Source: Parvibaculum sp. (GTDB lineage: Bacteria > Pseudomonadota > Alphaproteobacteria > Parvibaculales > Parvibaculaceae). Taken from it: a stretch of 39,585 bases of DNA. A model generated the notes under the pieces. That model was not told where the DNA came from, did no database searches, and saw only the letters and a program-made list of their open reading frames with translations. Shown piece after piece: positions 16,329-24,405 of the stretch (positions are counted from its first letter, which is position 1; each line of letters opens with the position of its first letter). Location of the stretch: the NCBI RefSeq assembly GCF_030694575.1, contig NZ_JAUYUS010000037.1, positions 1-39,585 on the forward strand. Reading direction: 5' to 3'. The position numbers were made by a program, and so were the translations under genes.

Positions 16329-17270
16329 TCATTGGAAACACCACGCCAATACGCCTTTCTGGGCGTGCAGGCGGTTTTCCGCTTCATCGAAGACGACCGA
16401 AGCCGGGCCGTCGATCACATCCGCCGTCATTTCCTCGCCGCGATGCGCGGGCAGGCAATGCATGAAGATCGCATCCTTGCCGGCCGCCGCCATCAAGCTC
16501 GGGTTGACCTGATAAGGTGCGAGGAGGTTGTGGCGCCGCGACGCCGTTTCCACGCTGTCGCCCATCGAAACCCATGTGTCGGTGTTTACGCAATCGACGT
16601 CCTTCACCGCCTCCAGGGGATCGGTGGTGACGACGATCTTCGCGCCTTTCGACTTTGCCCAATCGAGCGCTTCGGGCACGGGAGAAAGTTCCGGCGGACA
16701 AGCGATGCGCAATTCGAACTCGAGCTGCGTTGCGGCCTGTATCCATGACGTGACGACATTATTCCCGTCGCCGACCCATGCGACGCGACGGCCCTTGATC
16801 GGTCCCTTGTGTTCCTCGAACGTCATGATGTCCGCCATCAGCTGGCAGGGATGCGAGCGGTTGGTGAGGCCGTTGATGACCGGCACCGTTGCATGCTCCG
16901 CGAGCTCCATCAGGTGTTCGTGATCGGTAGTGCGGATCATGATCGCATCCACGTAGCGGGAAAGAACGCGCGCCGTATCTGCAATCGTCTCGCCACGGCC
17001 GAGCTGCGTGTCGCCGCCGTTCAACAGCAGCGTCTCGCCGCCAAGCTGGCGCATTGCGACGTCGAAGGAAACGCGCGTCCGCGTGGACGGCTTTTCGAAA
17101 ATCATGGCGAGAAGCCGGCCATCGAGCGGACGGTCGCCATCCGGCTCCGCCTGCCCCTTGCCGTCGCGCGCCTGCTTGCGCTTCTTCGCGTTTTCGAGAA
17201 TGGTGCGAATGTCGACCGGCGCGATGCTGTCGAGATCGAGGAAATGACGCGGGCTCATGGCTTCGGTCAT
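16329..17270 (-). CDS. argF: ornithine carbamoyltransferase
   Basis: A 313-residue enzyme that joins ornithine and carbamoyl phosphate to give citrulline. Carbamoyl-phosphate binding is shown by [12 protein letters not shown] and [12 protein letters not shown]. Ornithine binding is shown by the loop [13 protein letters not shown] (S-M-G in the form DTWVSMGD) and the catalytic [13 protein letters not shown]. Lengths and order match the anabolic family. The ATG at 17270 overlaps the argD stop in ATGA, so translation is coupled. The second Met (17258) is an alternative start. No catabolic arginine deiminase genes are nearby, supporting a biosynthetic role. Confidence 0.96.
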   Translation of the reverse strand: MTEAMSPRHFLDLDSIAPVDIRTILENAKKRKQARDGKGQAEPDGDRPLDGRLLAMIFEKPSTRTRVSFDVAMRQLGGETLLLNGGDTQLGRGETIADTARVLSRYVDAIMIRTTDHEHLMELAEHATVPVINGLTNRSHPCQLMADIMTFEEHKGPIKGRRVAWVGDGNNVVTSWIQAATQLEFELRIACPPELSPVPEALDWAKSKGAKIVVTTDPLEAVKDVDCVNTDTWVSMGDSVETASRRHNLLAPYQVNPSLMAAAGKDAIFMHCLPAHRGEEMTADVIDGPASVVFDEAENRLHAQKGVLAWCFQ

Positions 17271-18478
17271 GACTTGGCTCCCGCAACCTTCGCATCCTTG
17301 TCGAGCGCGGCGTCGAGCGCCGCACAGGCATGGCCGAGCTTTTCCATCGCCTCGTCGAGATGGCTTTCCTCGATGGTGAGCGGCGGCAGCAACCGCACGA
17401 CATTATCGCCCGCGCCGACAGCCAGCAGCTTTTCGGTGCGAAGGGCAGCGACGAGATCGGTGTTCGGCACACGGCATTTGATGCCGAGCATGAGGCCTTC
17501 GCCCCGCACGTCCTCGATGATGCGGGGATAGCGGTCCGCCAGCATCGCAAGCTTCTGACGCAGCTTCAGGCCAAGCATGCGTACATGCGGCAGGAACTTT
17601 TCGTCGAGCACGAGGTCCATGACCGCGTTTGCGACAGCCATCGCCAGCGGGTTGCCGCCGAAGGTCGAACCGTGGGTGCCGGCCGTCATGCCACGCGCGG
17701 CTTCTTCCGTCGCGAGGCAGGCGCCGACGGGGAAGCCGCCGCCCAGCGCCTTGGCGATCGCCATGATGTCCGGCGTGACGCCTGCGAGTTCATGCGCGAA
17801 GAGCGTGCCCGTGCGGCCCATGCCGGTCTGCACCTCGTCGAACACGAGCAGGATGCCGGCCTCGTCGCACATCTCGCGGATGCGGCGCAAATCTTCAGGC
17901 GGGAGAACGCGGATACCGCCTTCGCCCTGGATCGGCTCGATGAGGATGCCGGCCGTCGCCGGGCCGATCGCCGCCTTCAGCGCCTTCAGGTCGCCGAAGG
18001 GAACTTGCGGGAAGCCGGGCATCGCGGGGCCGAAGCCTTCGAGATATTTCTTCTGGCCGCCGGCCGCGATGGTCGCGAGCGTCCGCCCGTGGAAGGCGCC
18101 TTCCATGGTGATGAGTTCGTAGCGCTCGGGCGCGCCGCCCGCCGCATGGTATTTCCGCGCCATCTTGATCGCGCATTCGAGGGCTTCGGCGCCTGAATTG
18201 GTGAAGAAGACGGTGTCGGCGAAGGTCGCCTCGACGAGCCGGCGGGCGAGCTTTTCCTGGCCGGGAATGCGGTAGACGTTCGAGGTATGCCAGACCTTGC
18301 CGGCTTGCTCCGCCAGCGCGGAGACGAGATGGGGGTGGGCGTGGCCGAAGGCGTTGACGGCGATGCCGGCGCCGAAGTCGAGATAGCGCTCGCCATCGGC
18401 GGTGATGAGGTAAGGGCCCTCGCCCCGCTCGAATTCGAGGTCGGCCCGCGCATAGGTCGGCAAAACAGGCGTAATCAC
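17267..18478 (-). CDS. argD: acetylornithine aminotransferase
   Basis: A 403-residue class III PLP aminotransferase that converts N-acetylglutamate semialdehyde to N-acetylornithine, and probably also serves in lysine synthesis. Landmarks: [19 protein letters not shown], the PLP ring contact [26 protein letters not shown] with the PLP-nitrogen Asp, and the Schiff-base Lys in [14 protein letters not shown]. The GTG at 18478 was chosen: AGAAGGA lies about 10 bases upstream and [18 protein letters not shown] is the usual N-terminus. The frame runs on to 18607, but that part reads as non-coding leader. First gene of the argD-argF-hslO-lipoprotein operon, with a structured leader upstream. Confidence 0.95.
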   Translation of the reverse strand: MITPVLPTYARADLEFERGEGPYLITADGERYLDFGAGIAVNAFGHAHPHLVSALAEQAGKVWHTSNVYRIPGQEKLARRLVEATFADTVFFTNSGAEALECAIKMARKYHAAGGAPERYELITMEGAFHGRTLATIAAGGQKKYLEGFGPAMPGFPQVPFGDLKALKAAIGPATAGILIEPIQGEGGIRVLPPEDLRRIREMCDEAGILLVFDEVQTGMGRTGTLFAHELAGVTPDIMAIAKALGGGFPVGACLATEEAARGMTAGTHGSTFGGNPLAMAVANAVMDLVLDEKFLPHVRMLGLKLRQKLAMLADRYPRIIEDVRGEGLMLGIKCRVPNTDLVAALRTEKLLAVGAGDNVVRLLPPLTIEESHLDEAMEKLGHACAALDAALDKDAKVAGAKS

Positions 18479-18735
18479 GGGAATCGTATCCTTCTCACAT
18501 ATTCTATCGGGCGCACTGTTTCGCTGGAATGACGGGGAGAACGCCGCGGGCTTTTCGCGCGGCGGGCGGGCTCCGGACAGACCTGGCGAGACAGCAGTTT
18601 CCTGCAAACCGCTGCCCTTTCGGGGCGCGGTCTTCTCGTTGTCAGCCTCGTCGTTTCCCGCTCAGGATCATTTCGATCACCTTCAAACCCCTTTCGGGGG
18701 CTTCCCGCCGGTTCCCGGAACCGCAAGCCAAATAG
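18479..18735 (-). promoter_or_regulatory. argD leader region with two GAAA-loop hairpins and a palindrome
   Basis: About 255 non-coding bases separate argD from the upstream terminator. Read on the minus strand the leader holds two short hairpins with a GAAA loop: CCCC-GAAA-GGGG at 18688-18699, and the CCCGAAAGGG type at 18614-18626. Each is followed by GGTTTG(A/C)AGG, giving two imperfect repeats 74 bases apart. A perfect 13-base inverted repeat (GGTTCC-C-GGAACC, 18710-18722) lies upstream. No clear -10/-35 pair was found. A regulatory leader is an inference. Confidence 0.4.
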
Positions 18736-18759
18736 AAAAAGCCGCCTGCAAGGGGCGGC
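18736..18759 (-). terminator. intrinsic terminator after ABC permease gene
   Basis: On the minus strand GCCGCC-ccttgca-GGCGGC is followed by TTTTTC. It lies 76 bases after the ABC permease stop and separates it from argD. Confidence 0.85.
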
Positions 18760-18834
18760 AGTTCGAGAAGCAATGGAGTATTACGGCGAGGGGGCGGATC
18801 TGTCAATCGCCCCCCTCGCCCGCCGCGGGAGCCC

Positions 18835-19644
18835 TCAGGCCTTCAGCCGGTAGCCGGTGTGGAAGAGGATGTGGCAAAGCACCCAGAGAACGAGGTTCAC
18901 GCCCAGGACTATGGCGATGCCGGTGCCGAGCGAGCCGTCGGCATGGCCCGTGACGCCGTAGCGGAAGCCGTCGATCAGGTAGAAGACCGGGTTCCACTTG
19001 GTCACTTCATGGGCGAGATCGGGAAGCTGGGTTACCGAATAGAAGGTGCCCGACAAAAAGGTCAGCGGCAGGATGACGAAGTTTGTGACGGCCTGCAGAT
19101 GGTCGAACTTCTCCGACCAGATGCCGCCCAGCATGCCGAGCAGCGAGAGCATCAGCGAGGCGCCGACCGCGTAGAAGACGATGGCCCATGCATGCTCGAT
19201 GCCCATATGCACGAAAGGCAGCATGGCGAGGGTGGTCACCGCGCCGCACAGAAGCCCGCGGGTCACGCCGGCCATGGCGATGCCGAAATTGAGCTCGCCC
19301 GGCGACAAAGGCGGCATCAGCACATCGACGATATTGCCCTGTATCTTCGAGATCAGGATCGAGGAGGAGGTGTTGGCGAAGGCGTTCTGGATCATGGTCA
19401 TCATGACGAGGCCCGGCGCCAGAAACTCGATAAAGGGCACCCCATGCACGTCCGGACGGAACTTGCCGATGGCGAGCGCGAAGATCGCCAGGTAGAGGAG
19501 CGTCGTGATGACGGGCGCCGCGATGGTCTGCGTCATCACCTTCCAGAAGCGCCGCACTTCCTTCAGATAGAGCGTCCAGACGCCCAGCCAGTTCACCGCG
19601 CCGAAACGGCGGGCACCTTCCTCGGGATAGGGCGTGAGGCTCAT
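18835..19644 (-). CDS. ABC-2 type transporter permease
   Basis: A 269-residue inner-membrane permease of the ABC-2 exporter superfamily (DrrB, NodJ, YadH type). About six hydrophobic segments are visible. The N-terminal amphipathic helix precedes WTLYLKEVRRFWKVMTQTIAAP, and the conserved late stretch FVILPLTFLSGTFYSVTQLPDLAHEVTKWNPVFYLIDGFRYG is diagnostic. Substrates of this group are lipids, polysaccharides or drugs. The cognate ATPase gene is not adjacent: gcrA is on one side and argD on the other, so the ATP-binding subunit must be encoded elsewhere. It has its own terminator at 18736-18759. Confidence 0.9.
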   Translation of the reverse strand: MSLTPYPEEGARRFGAVNWLGVWTLYLKEVRRFWKVMTQTIAAPVITTLLYLAIFALAIGKFRPDVHGVPFIEFLAPGLVMMTMIQNAFANTSSSILISKIQGNIVDVLMPPLSPGELNFGIAMAGVTRGLLCGAVTTLAMLPFVHMGIEHAWAIVFYAVGASLMLSLLGMLGGIWSEKFDHLQAVTNFVILPLTFLSGTFYSVTQLPDLAHEVTKWNPVFYLIDGFRYGVTGHADGSLGTGIAIVLGVNLVLWVLCHILFHTGYRLKA

Positions 19645-19800
19645 GGCTTCCTCTTCTGATGCTTTTGAACTGCCGAGGCATACGCCAGAGCGCCGGGCCG
19701 GGCAAATGCGGGGGAGGGCCGTGGATGGCCCTGTCGCCCCATGTGAGGCCGCCGAAGCGCCCGCGCAAGAGGCGCGATGCCTGCCGCATATGCTCTTTTC

Positions 19801-19809
19801 TGTGGATAA
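19801..19809 (-). promoter_or_regulatory. consensus DnaA box upstream of gcrA
   Basis: TTATCCACA on the minus strand is a perfect match to the DnaA box, 25 bases before the likely gcrA -35 element. In Caulobacter DnaA activates gcrA transcription, so the site is well placed for the same job. Confidence 0.75.
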
Positions 19810-19833
19810 GGACCTCGTTTACGGGCCGCATGG

Positions 19834-19863
19834 TTGCGGTTTTGCCCCCTGATATTGTATATT
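19834..19863 (+). promoter_or_regulatory. candidate gcrA promoter
   Basis: TTGCGG (19834-19839), an 18-base spacer and TATATT (19858-19863) form the best housekeeping promoter in the 371-base gap before gcrA. A TTAA half-site (19869-19872) lies just downstream, where a CtrA-type repressor could act. The remaining 150 bases form a GC-rich leader. Confidence 0.5.
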
Positions 19864-20015
19864 TCCTGTTAACGCCTACGAAATCTAGTGGGGTGCCACG
19901 AGGCCATAGACCTCTTTTTGGGGTGGCCGGGGCCGGATTTCGGGGCTGATGCCGGGTTTTCACGGGGCCCTCGCATCCAACCGGGCCGTATTCAGGCCCC
20001 AAGGGGAGTAACATC

Positions 20016-20528
20016 ATGTGGACCGATGAACGCGTGGAACTGCTGAAGAAGCTCTGGGCCGAAGGCCTGAGCGCCAGCCAGGTTGCCAAGCAGCTCGGCG
20101 GCGTGACCCGCAATGCGGTGATCGGCAAGGTGCATCGCCTCGGATTGTCGGGCCGCGCCACGCCGAGCCGCCCTGCCCGCTCGCGTCCCCAGGCGCCCCG
20201 CACGCTGGTGCGCGGCCGTCCGGACCCGCTGACGGCGGAAGCGCGCGGCGAGGAGCGGTTGCGCGACATGGATGCGGAGAGGGCCGAAACGGTCCATGAG
20301 GAACGCGGCCTCGAGCCGATCCAGCGGGCGACCGTTCTCACTCTCACCGAACACACCTGCAAATGGCCCATCGGCGATCCGGGCCGTCCGGGCTTTCATT
20401 TCTGCGGCCGCGGGGCGGAACACGCTTCGCCCTATTGCACGGAACATGCGCGGATGGCCTACCAGCCGGTGCAGGCGCGGCGAAACCGCGAGCGCGACCG
20501 GATGCGCAAGGACCGTCTCGTAAGCTGA
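20016..20528 (+). CDS. gcrA: GcrA cell-cycle regulator
   Basis: A 170-residue sigma-70 cofactor found in alphaproteobacteria. In Caulobacter it binds RNA polymerase and stimulates promoters carrying CcrM-methylated GANTC sites, driving ctrA and division genes. The N-terminus is diagnostic: MWTDERVELLKKLWAEGLSA, then SQVAKQLGGVTRNAVIGKVHRLGLSGR, a helix-turn-helix. The central part is a Pro/Arg-rich linker. The C-terminal domain, which binds sigma domain 2 in the known protein, has the family's Cys/His cluster: HTCKWPIGDPGRPGFHFCGR, then SPYCTEHARMAYQP. AGGGGAG precedes the ATG. It is convergent with phoB, and a long palindromic terminator separates them. The DnaA box upstream supports the conserved DnaA-GcrA-CtrA cascade. 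Confidence 0.97.
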   Translation: MWTDERVELLKKLWAEGLSASQVAKQLGGVTRNAVIGKVHRLGLSGRATPSRPARSRPQAPRTLVRGRPDPLTAEARGEERLRDMDAERAETVHEERGLEPIQRATVLTLTEHTCKWPIGDPGRPGFHFCGRGAEHASPYCTEHARMAYQPVQARRNRERDRMRKDRLVS

Positions 20529-20598
20529 GAGAGCTATCGGCTCCGCCGTCCCCCTGAAGGCGGGTGGGGGACGGTTCGGGGGGCCCATGAGGGGAAGG

Positions 20599-20635
20599 AG
20601 CAGGCATCCATGGGCCCATGGATGCCTGCTTTTTA
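20599..20635 (+). terminator. gcrA terminator, 32-base perfect palindrome
   Basis: AGCAGGCATCCATGGG is followed at once by its exact complement (20599-20630) and then TTTT-ATT. The 16-pair stem has no unpaired loop as written. The T tract is only on the plus strand, so it should stop gcrA transcripts. Whether it also slows phoB transcripts is unclear. Confidence 0.88.
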
Positions 20636-20647
20636 TTGGGCAGAGTT

Positions 20648-21466
20648 CTAGTTGTGGAACTGCTCGTCCAGCGAATAGCCCGCCGAGCGGACGGTGCGGA
20701 TCGGATCCTTCTCGCCCTTGTCGTTGAGCGCCTTGCGCAGCCGGCCGACATGAACGTCGACGGTGCGGGCCTCGACATAGACGTCGGAGCCCCAGACGGC
20801 GTCGAGCAACTGCTCGCGGCTGAAGACGCGGCCCGGATGCTGGATCAGATGGTCGAGCAGGCGGTATTCGGTCGGCCCGAGATGGACTTCGCGCTCGCCG
20901 CGGCGGACGCGGTGGGCAGCGCGATCGATCACGATATCGCCGAAGGTGACTAGGTCTTCCGTGAGTGCGGGACGGATGCGCCGCATCACGGCGCGAATGC
21001 GCGCGAGCAACTCCGTCATCGAGAACGGCTTGGTGACGTAGTCGTCGGCCCCGGTGTCGAGACCACGGATGCGATCCGCTTCCTCGCCGCGCGCGGTAAT
21101 CATGATGATCGGCATGTTGCGCGTCTCGGGCCGGCCCCGCAAGCGGCGGCACAGCTCGATGCCGGAAAGGCCGGGCAGCATCCAATCGAGCAGCACGAGG
21201 TCGGGCGTCACCTCGCGAATCAGCAAGGCTGCTTCCTCCCCGTCGGAGGCGGCCACGACCTTGTATCCTTCCTTGTCGAGGTTGTACTGGAGGAGCGTCA
21301 GCAGCGCCTCTTCGTCCTCGACGATCATCACTACAGGTTTCATTCTGCGTTCGAACTGGCTGCGGTCAAGCGGACCCCGCTCCGTATGGGCCGTTTCGGG
21401 CCGAATCTGATCAAGTTCCACCGAAGCCTGACCCTGTTCGCCGCGACGAGCAAGCGTTATTGCCAT
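20648..21466 (-). CDS. phoB: phosphate regulon response regulator PhoB with N-terminal extension
   Basis: An OmpR-family response regulator, phosphorylated by PhoR, that binds Pho boxes. From residue 42 it reads MKPVVMIVEDEEALLTLLQY, the normal PhoB start. The receiver has the phospho-Asp in LVLLDWMLPGLSG, the conserved Thr in IMITARGEE and Lys in YVTKPFS. The winged-helix domain ends GRLRKALNDKGEKDPIRTVR-SAGYSLDE. The only good ribosome site (AGGAGG, 21475-21480) is 8 bases before the ATG at 21466, predicting 272 residues with a 41-residue extension. The internal ATG at 21343 gives the standard 231-residue protein but lacks a ribosome site. It lies 14 bases after phoU, the last gene of the pst unit. 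Confidence 0.93.
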   Translation of the reverse strand: MAITLARRGEQGQASVELDQIRPETAHTERGPLDRSQFERRMKPVVMIVEDEEALLTLLQYNLDKEGYKVVAASDGEEAALLIREVTPDLVLLDWMLPGLSGIELCRRLRGRPETRNMPIIMITARGEEADRIRGLDTGADDYVTKPFSMTELLARIRAVMRRIRPALTEDLVTFGDIVIDRAAHRVRRGEREVHLGPTEYRLLDHLIQHPGRVFSREQLLDAVWGSDVYVEARTVDVHVGRLRKALNDKGEKDPIRTVRSAGYSLDEQFHN

Positions 21467-21480
21467 GGCGCGCGCCTCCT

Positions 21481-22197
21481 CTAATTGCCGGTTTTGACGG
21501 CTGTGGTACTGGTCGTGTCGCCCTTGGGGCGTTCGTCGATCACCCATTGACCGGTGACCAGATAGTTGACCGTCTCGGCGATATTCGTCGCGTGATCGCC
21601 GATGCGCTCGATGTTCTTTGCGATGAAGAGCAGATGGGTCGAAACCCCGATGGTACGCGGGTCTTCCATCATGTAGGTGAGCAGTTCACGGAAGACCGAA
21701 TTGTACATGGCGTCGATCTCTTCGTCGTCGCGCCACACTTCCATCGCGGCTTGCGCCTCGCGGCTCGAATAGGCGTCGAGCACCTGCTTGAGCTGGCGCT
21801 GGGCGAGCCGGCCCATGCGGGAAATTCCCTGAATGAGGCGGTTGGCGCCTTCGAAGTCGTTCTGAAGAACCATCGCGCGCTTGGCGATATTCTTCGCGAG
21901 GTCGCCGATGCGCTCGAGGTCGATCGAAATCTTGATCGCCGCGATCGCCTCGCGCAGGTCCGCTGCCATCGGCTGGCGCAGGGCAATGAGGCGAATGGCG
22001 TGATTTTCAATCTCGGACTCGAGCACGTCGATGCGCTGATCCTCGCGGATCGTGCGTTCGGCGAGTTGCGTGTCCCGCCTTACGATGGCTTCTATCGCCG
22101 CCGACAGTTGAGCCTCCGTGAGGCCGCCCATCTGGGCGATTTGCGCGGAGAGCCCGTCCAACTCTTCCTGAAAGGACTTAACGATATGCTGGGTCAC
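21481..22197 (-). CDS. phoU: phosphate signalling protein PhoU
   Basis: A 238-residue all-helical protein with two PhoU repeats. Each repeat has the metal-binding E-R-I-G-D motif: DLERIGDLAKNIAKR in the first and NIERIGDHATNIAETV in the second. PhoU bridges the PstB ATPase and the PhoR kinase and keeps the regulon off when phosphate is plentiful. Translation starts at GTG 22197 behind AGGAGA, and the usual family N-terminus TQHIVKSFQEELDGL follows. The frame continues upstream into pstB but that part is not coding. Followed after 14 bases by phoB. Confidence 0.96.
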   Translation of the reverse strand: MTQHIVKSFQEELDGLSAQIAQMGGLTEAQLSAAIEAIVRRDTQLAERTIREDQRIDVLESEIENHAIRLIALRQPMAADLREAIAAIKISIDLERIGDLAKNIAKRAMVLQNDFEGANRLIQGISRMGRLAQRQLKQVLDAYSSREAQAAMEVWRDDEEIDAMYNSVFRELLTYMMEDPRTIGVSTHLLFIAKNIERIGDHATNIAETVNYLVTGQWVIDERPKGDTTSTTAVKTGN

Positions 22198-22243
22198 ACC
22201 CGGTTCTCCTGTTGGCCTCGTGGTATCTGTCCATATACATCGG

Positions 22244-23116
22244 TCAGCCGAAGCGGCCGGTGATGTAGTCCTGCGTACGCTGGTCGCTCGGATTGGTGAA
22301 GATGAGATCGGTCTCGCCTTCCTCAACCAACCTGCCGAGATGAAAGAAGGCCGCGCGCTGCGAGACGCGCGCCGCCTGCTGCATCGAATGCGTCACGATG
22401 ACGATGGTGTAGCGCTCGCGCAGTTCGTCGATCAGTTCCTCGATGCGCGCCGTCGCGATCGGATCGAGCGCCGAGCAGGGCTCATCCATAAGGATCACTT
22501 CGGGGTTCACCGCGATGGCGCGCGCAATGCAGAGGCGCTGCTGCTGGCCGCCTGAAAGACCGGTGCCCGGCTCCTTCAGGCGATCCTTGACCTCGTTCCA
22601 GAGGCCGGCGCGCTTCAGGCTGACTTCGACGATCTCGTCCATCTCCGAACCGGCCCTGGCTTTGCCATGGATGCGCGGGCCGTAGCAGATGTTGTCGTAG
22701 ATCGATTTCGGAAACGGGTTCGGCTTCTGGAACACCATGCCGACGCGCGCGCGCAGCAACACCGGATCTATCTTCGGATCGTAGATATTGGCGCCATCGA
22801 TCTCGATCGTGCCCGTCACGCTGCAGATGTCGATGGTGTCGTTCATGCGGTTGATGCAGCGCAGGAAGGTCGACTTGCCACAGCCGGACGGTCCGATGAA
22901 CGCCATGACCTGCCGCCCCGGAATGTCGATGGTCACGTCGAAAAGCGCCTGCTTCTCGCCGTAGAAAACCGAAACATTGCTGGCCGCGACCTTGATCTCG
23001 TGCCCATCCGTCCGAGTCGCGGCCGCGCCCGAAAGCACGCCGGTCGTTTCCGCCGTCTTGTCCATAATCATTCCCGAGGATTCAGTGGTTGCCATAGCCG
23101 TCATGTGTGTCACCAC
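22244..23116 (-). CDS. pstB: phosphate ABC transporter ATPase PstB
   Basis: The ATP-binding subunit of the PstSCAB phosphate importer, up to 290 residues. Walker A is [10 protein letters not shown], the ABC signature [16 protein letters not shown], and Walker [14 protein letters not shown]. The PstB-specific [10 protein letters not shown] and [14 protein letters not shown] are also present. The N-terminus is ambiguous: GTG codons at 23116 and 23113 overlap the pstA stop, and the ATG at 23104 is equally possible. About 40 residues precede the first beta strand, longer than in E. coli PstB, as often in alphaproteobacteria. Cytoplasmic face of the inner membrane, in the pst operon. Confidence 0.96.
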   Translation of the reverse strand: MVTHMTAMATTESSGMIMDKTAETTGVLSGAAATRTDGHEIKVAASNVSVFYGEKQALFDVTIDIPGRQVMAFIGPSGCGKSTFLRCINRMNDTIDICSVTGTIEIDGANIYDPKIDPVLLRARVGMVFQKPNPFPKSIYDNICYGPRIHGKARAGSEMDEIVEVSLKRAGLWNEVKDRLKEPGTGLSGGQQQRLCIARAIAVNPEVILMDEPCSALDPIATARIEELIDELRERYTIVIVTHSMQQAARVSQRAAFFHLGRLVEEGETDLIFTNPSDQRTQDYITGRFG

Positions 23117-24405
23117 TTTCTTTCAAATCGTTTGCGCATGTAAATCGCGATTGCGTTCATGCAGACCAGAAACCCGAGCAGAACGATGATGGCCGCCGAG
23201 GTCCGCGAGGTGAAACCGCGCTCCGGGCTGTCGGCCCAGATGTAAATCTGGGTCGGCAGCGCCGTGGAGGGATTGAACATGCTCTCCGGTGCGGCTGTGA
23301 TAAATGCGTTCATGCCGATCAGAAGCAAGGGGGCCGTCTCGCCGAGCGCCTGCGCCAAGCCAATGATGGTGCCGGTCAGAATGCCCGGCATGGCGAGCGG
23401 CAGCACGTGATGGCCCACCGTCTGCATTTTGGAGGCGCCGACGCCGATGGCCGCTTCGCGGATCGAGGGCGGCACGGCCTTCAGGGCGGCGCGGGTGGCG
23501 ATGATGATGGTCGGCAGCGTCATCAGCGACAGCACGAGGCCGCCGACGATCGGCGCCGAACGCGGCATGCCGAAGAAGTTCAGAAAGACGGCGAGTCCGA
23601 GCAGACCGAAGACGATGGATGGCACGGCGGCGAGGTTGTTGATGTTGACCTCGATGATGTCGGTCCAACGGTTCTTCGGTGCAAACTCTTCAAGATAGAC
23701 CGCCGCGGAAATGCCCACGGGGAAACTCACCAGGAAGCAGATGAGCAGCGCGTAGAACGACCCGACGAGAGCCCCCCACAAGCCGGCCTGCTCCGGAAAG
23801 CGGCTGTCGGCATTGAAGATCATGCCCCAGTTGAAGGGTGCGGTGATGCGATCCTGCTCCACCAGGCGGTCATACCAGCCGATCTGGATATCGCTCACGC
23901 GGCGCTGATCGGAGGGGAGATTGCGGTCGATCGCGCCCTTGTGAAGCTGGTCGCCGATATCGGAGAGCGGAAAGGTGAAGGCGACAGTCTTGCCGATAAG
24001 CGAGGGATCGGCCACGACCATGTCGCGGAGCTGATACTGGGCGCTGCTCGTAAAAAGCTGGCGCAGTTCGCGCGTTTCCTTCGGCGTATCCACTTCCGGG
24101 AATAGGCGCGCGACTGCGTCGGAGAATAACTTCAGATAGCCGGCCGAACGCGGGTCGGCAGGATCAATCTTGTCGGCCGGCAGTTCCACGTCGAGCGTCA
24201 CCATGGTCTGCGTGATCGCCGGAAGCGCCGTGACTGCGATGGTGCCGACCAGCGCAGCCAGCATGCCGAGCGCAAAGACGATCGCCGTAACGCCATAGAA
24301 GCGCAGCCGCCTGTCGGACGCATAGCGCCGCTTCAGCTTTGCATCCGGCTCGTACCAGTTGCCTGTCTGAACGGCGGGCGCGGTGGAGATGGATTTATCA
24401 CTCAT
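23110..24405 (-). CDS. pstA: phosphate ABC transporter permease PstA, long form
   Basis: A 431-residue permease, about 135 longer than E. coli PstA. A first membrane segment ([20 protein letters not shown]) is followed by some 140 residues of polar, probably periplasmic sequence ([20 protein letters not shown] onward). This matches the DUF3333 type of alphaproteobacterial PstA. The core has five more helices and the coupling motif [29 protein letters not shown]. The ATG at 24405 overlaps the pstC stop by eight bases. The frame further upstream lies inside pstC and is Ser/Arg-rich nonsense, so it was rejected. Works with PstC as the membrane channel. Confidence 0.95.
   Translation of the reverse strand: MSDKSISTAPAVQTGNWYEPDAKLKRRYASDRRLRFYGVTAIVFALGMLAALVGTIAVTALPAITQTMVTLDVELPADKIDPADPRSAGYLKLFSDAVARLFPEVDTPKETRELRQLFTSSAQYQLRDMVVADPSLIGKTVAFTFPLSDIGDQLHKGAIDRNLPSDQRRVSDIQIGWYDRLVEQDRITAPFNWGMIFNADSRFPEQAGLWGALVGSFYALLICFLVSFPVGISAAVYLEEFAPKNRWTDIIEVNINNLAAVPSIVFGLLGLAVFLNFFGMPRSAPIVGGLVLSLMTLPTIIIATRAALKAVPPSIREAAIGVGASKMQTVGHHVLPLAMPGILTGTIIGLAQALGETAPLLLIGMNAFITAAPESMFNPSTALPTQIYIWADSPERGFTSRTSAAIIVLLGFLVCMNAIAIYMRKRFERKW

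Noticed and set aside
18479-18607. N-terminal extension of ArgD
   Set aside because: The extra residues are Pro/Arg-rich with no similarity to the family, and the ribosome site favours the GTG at 18478.
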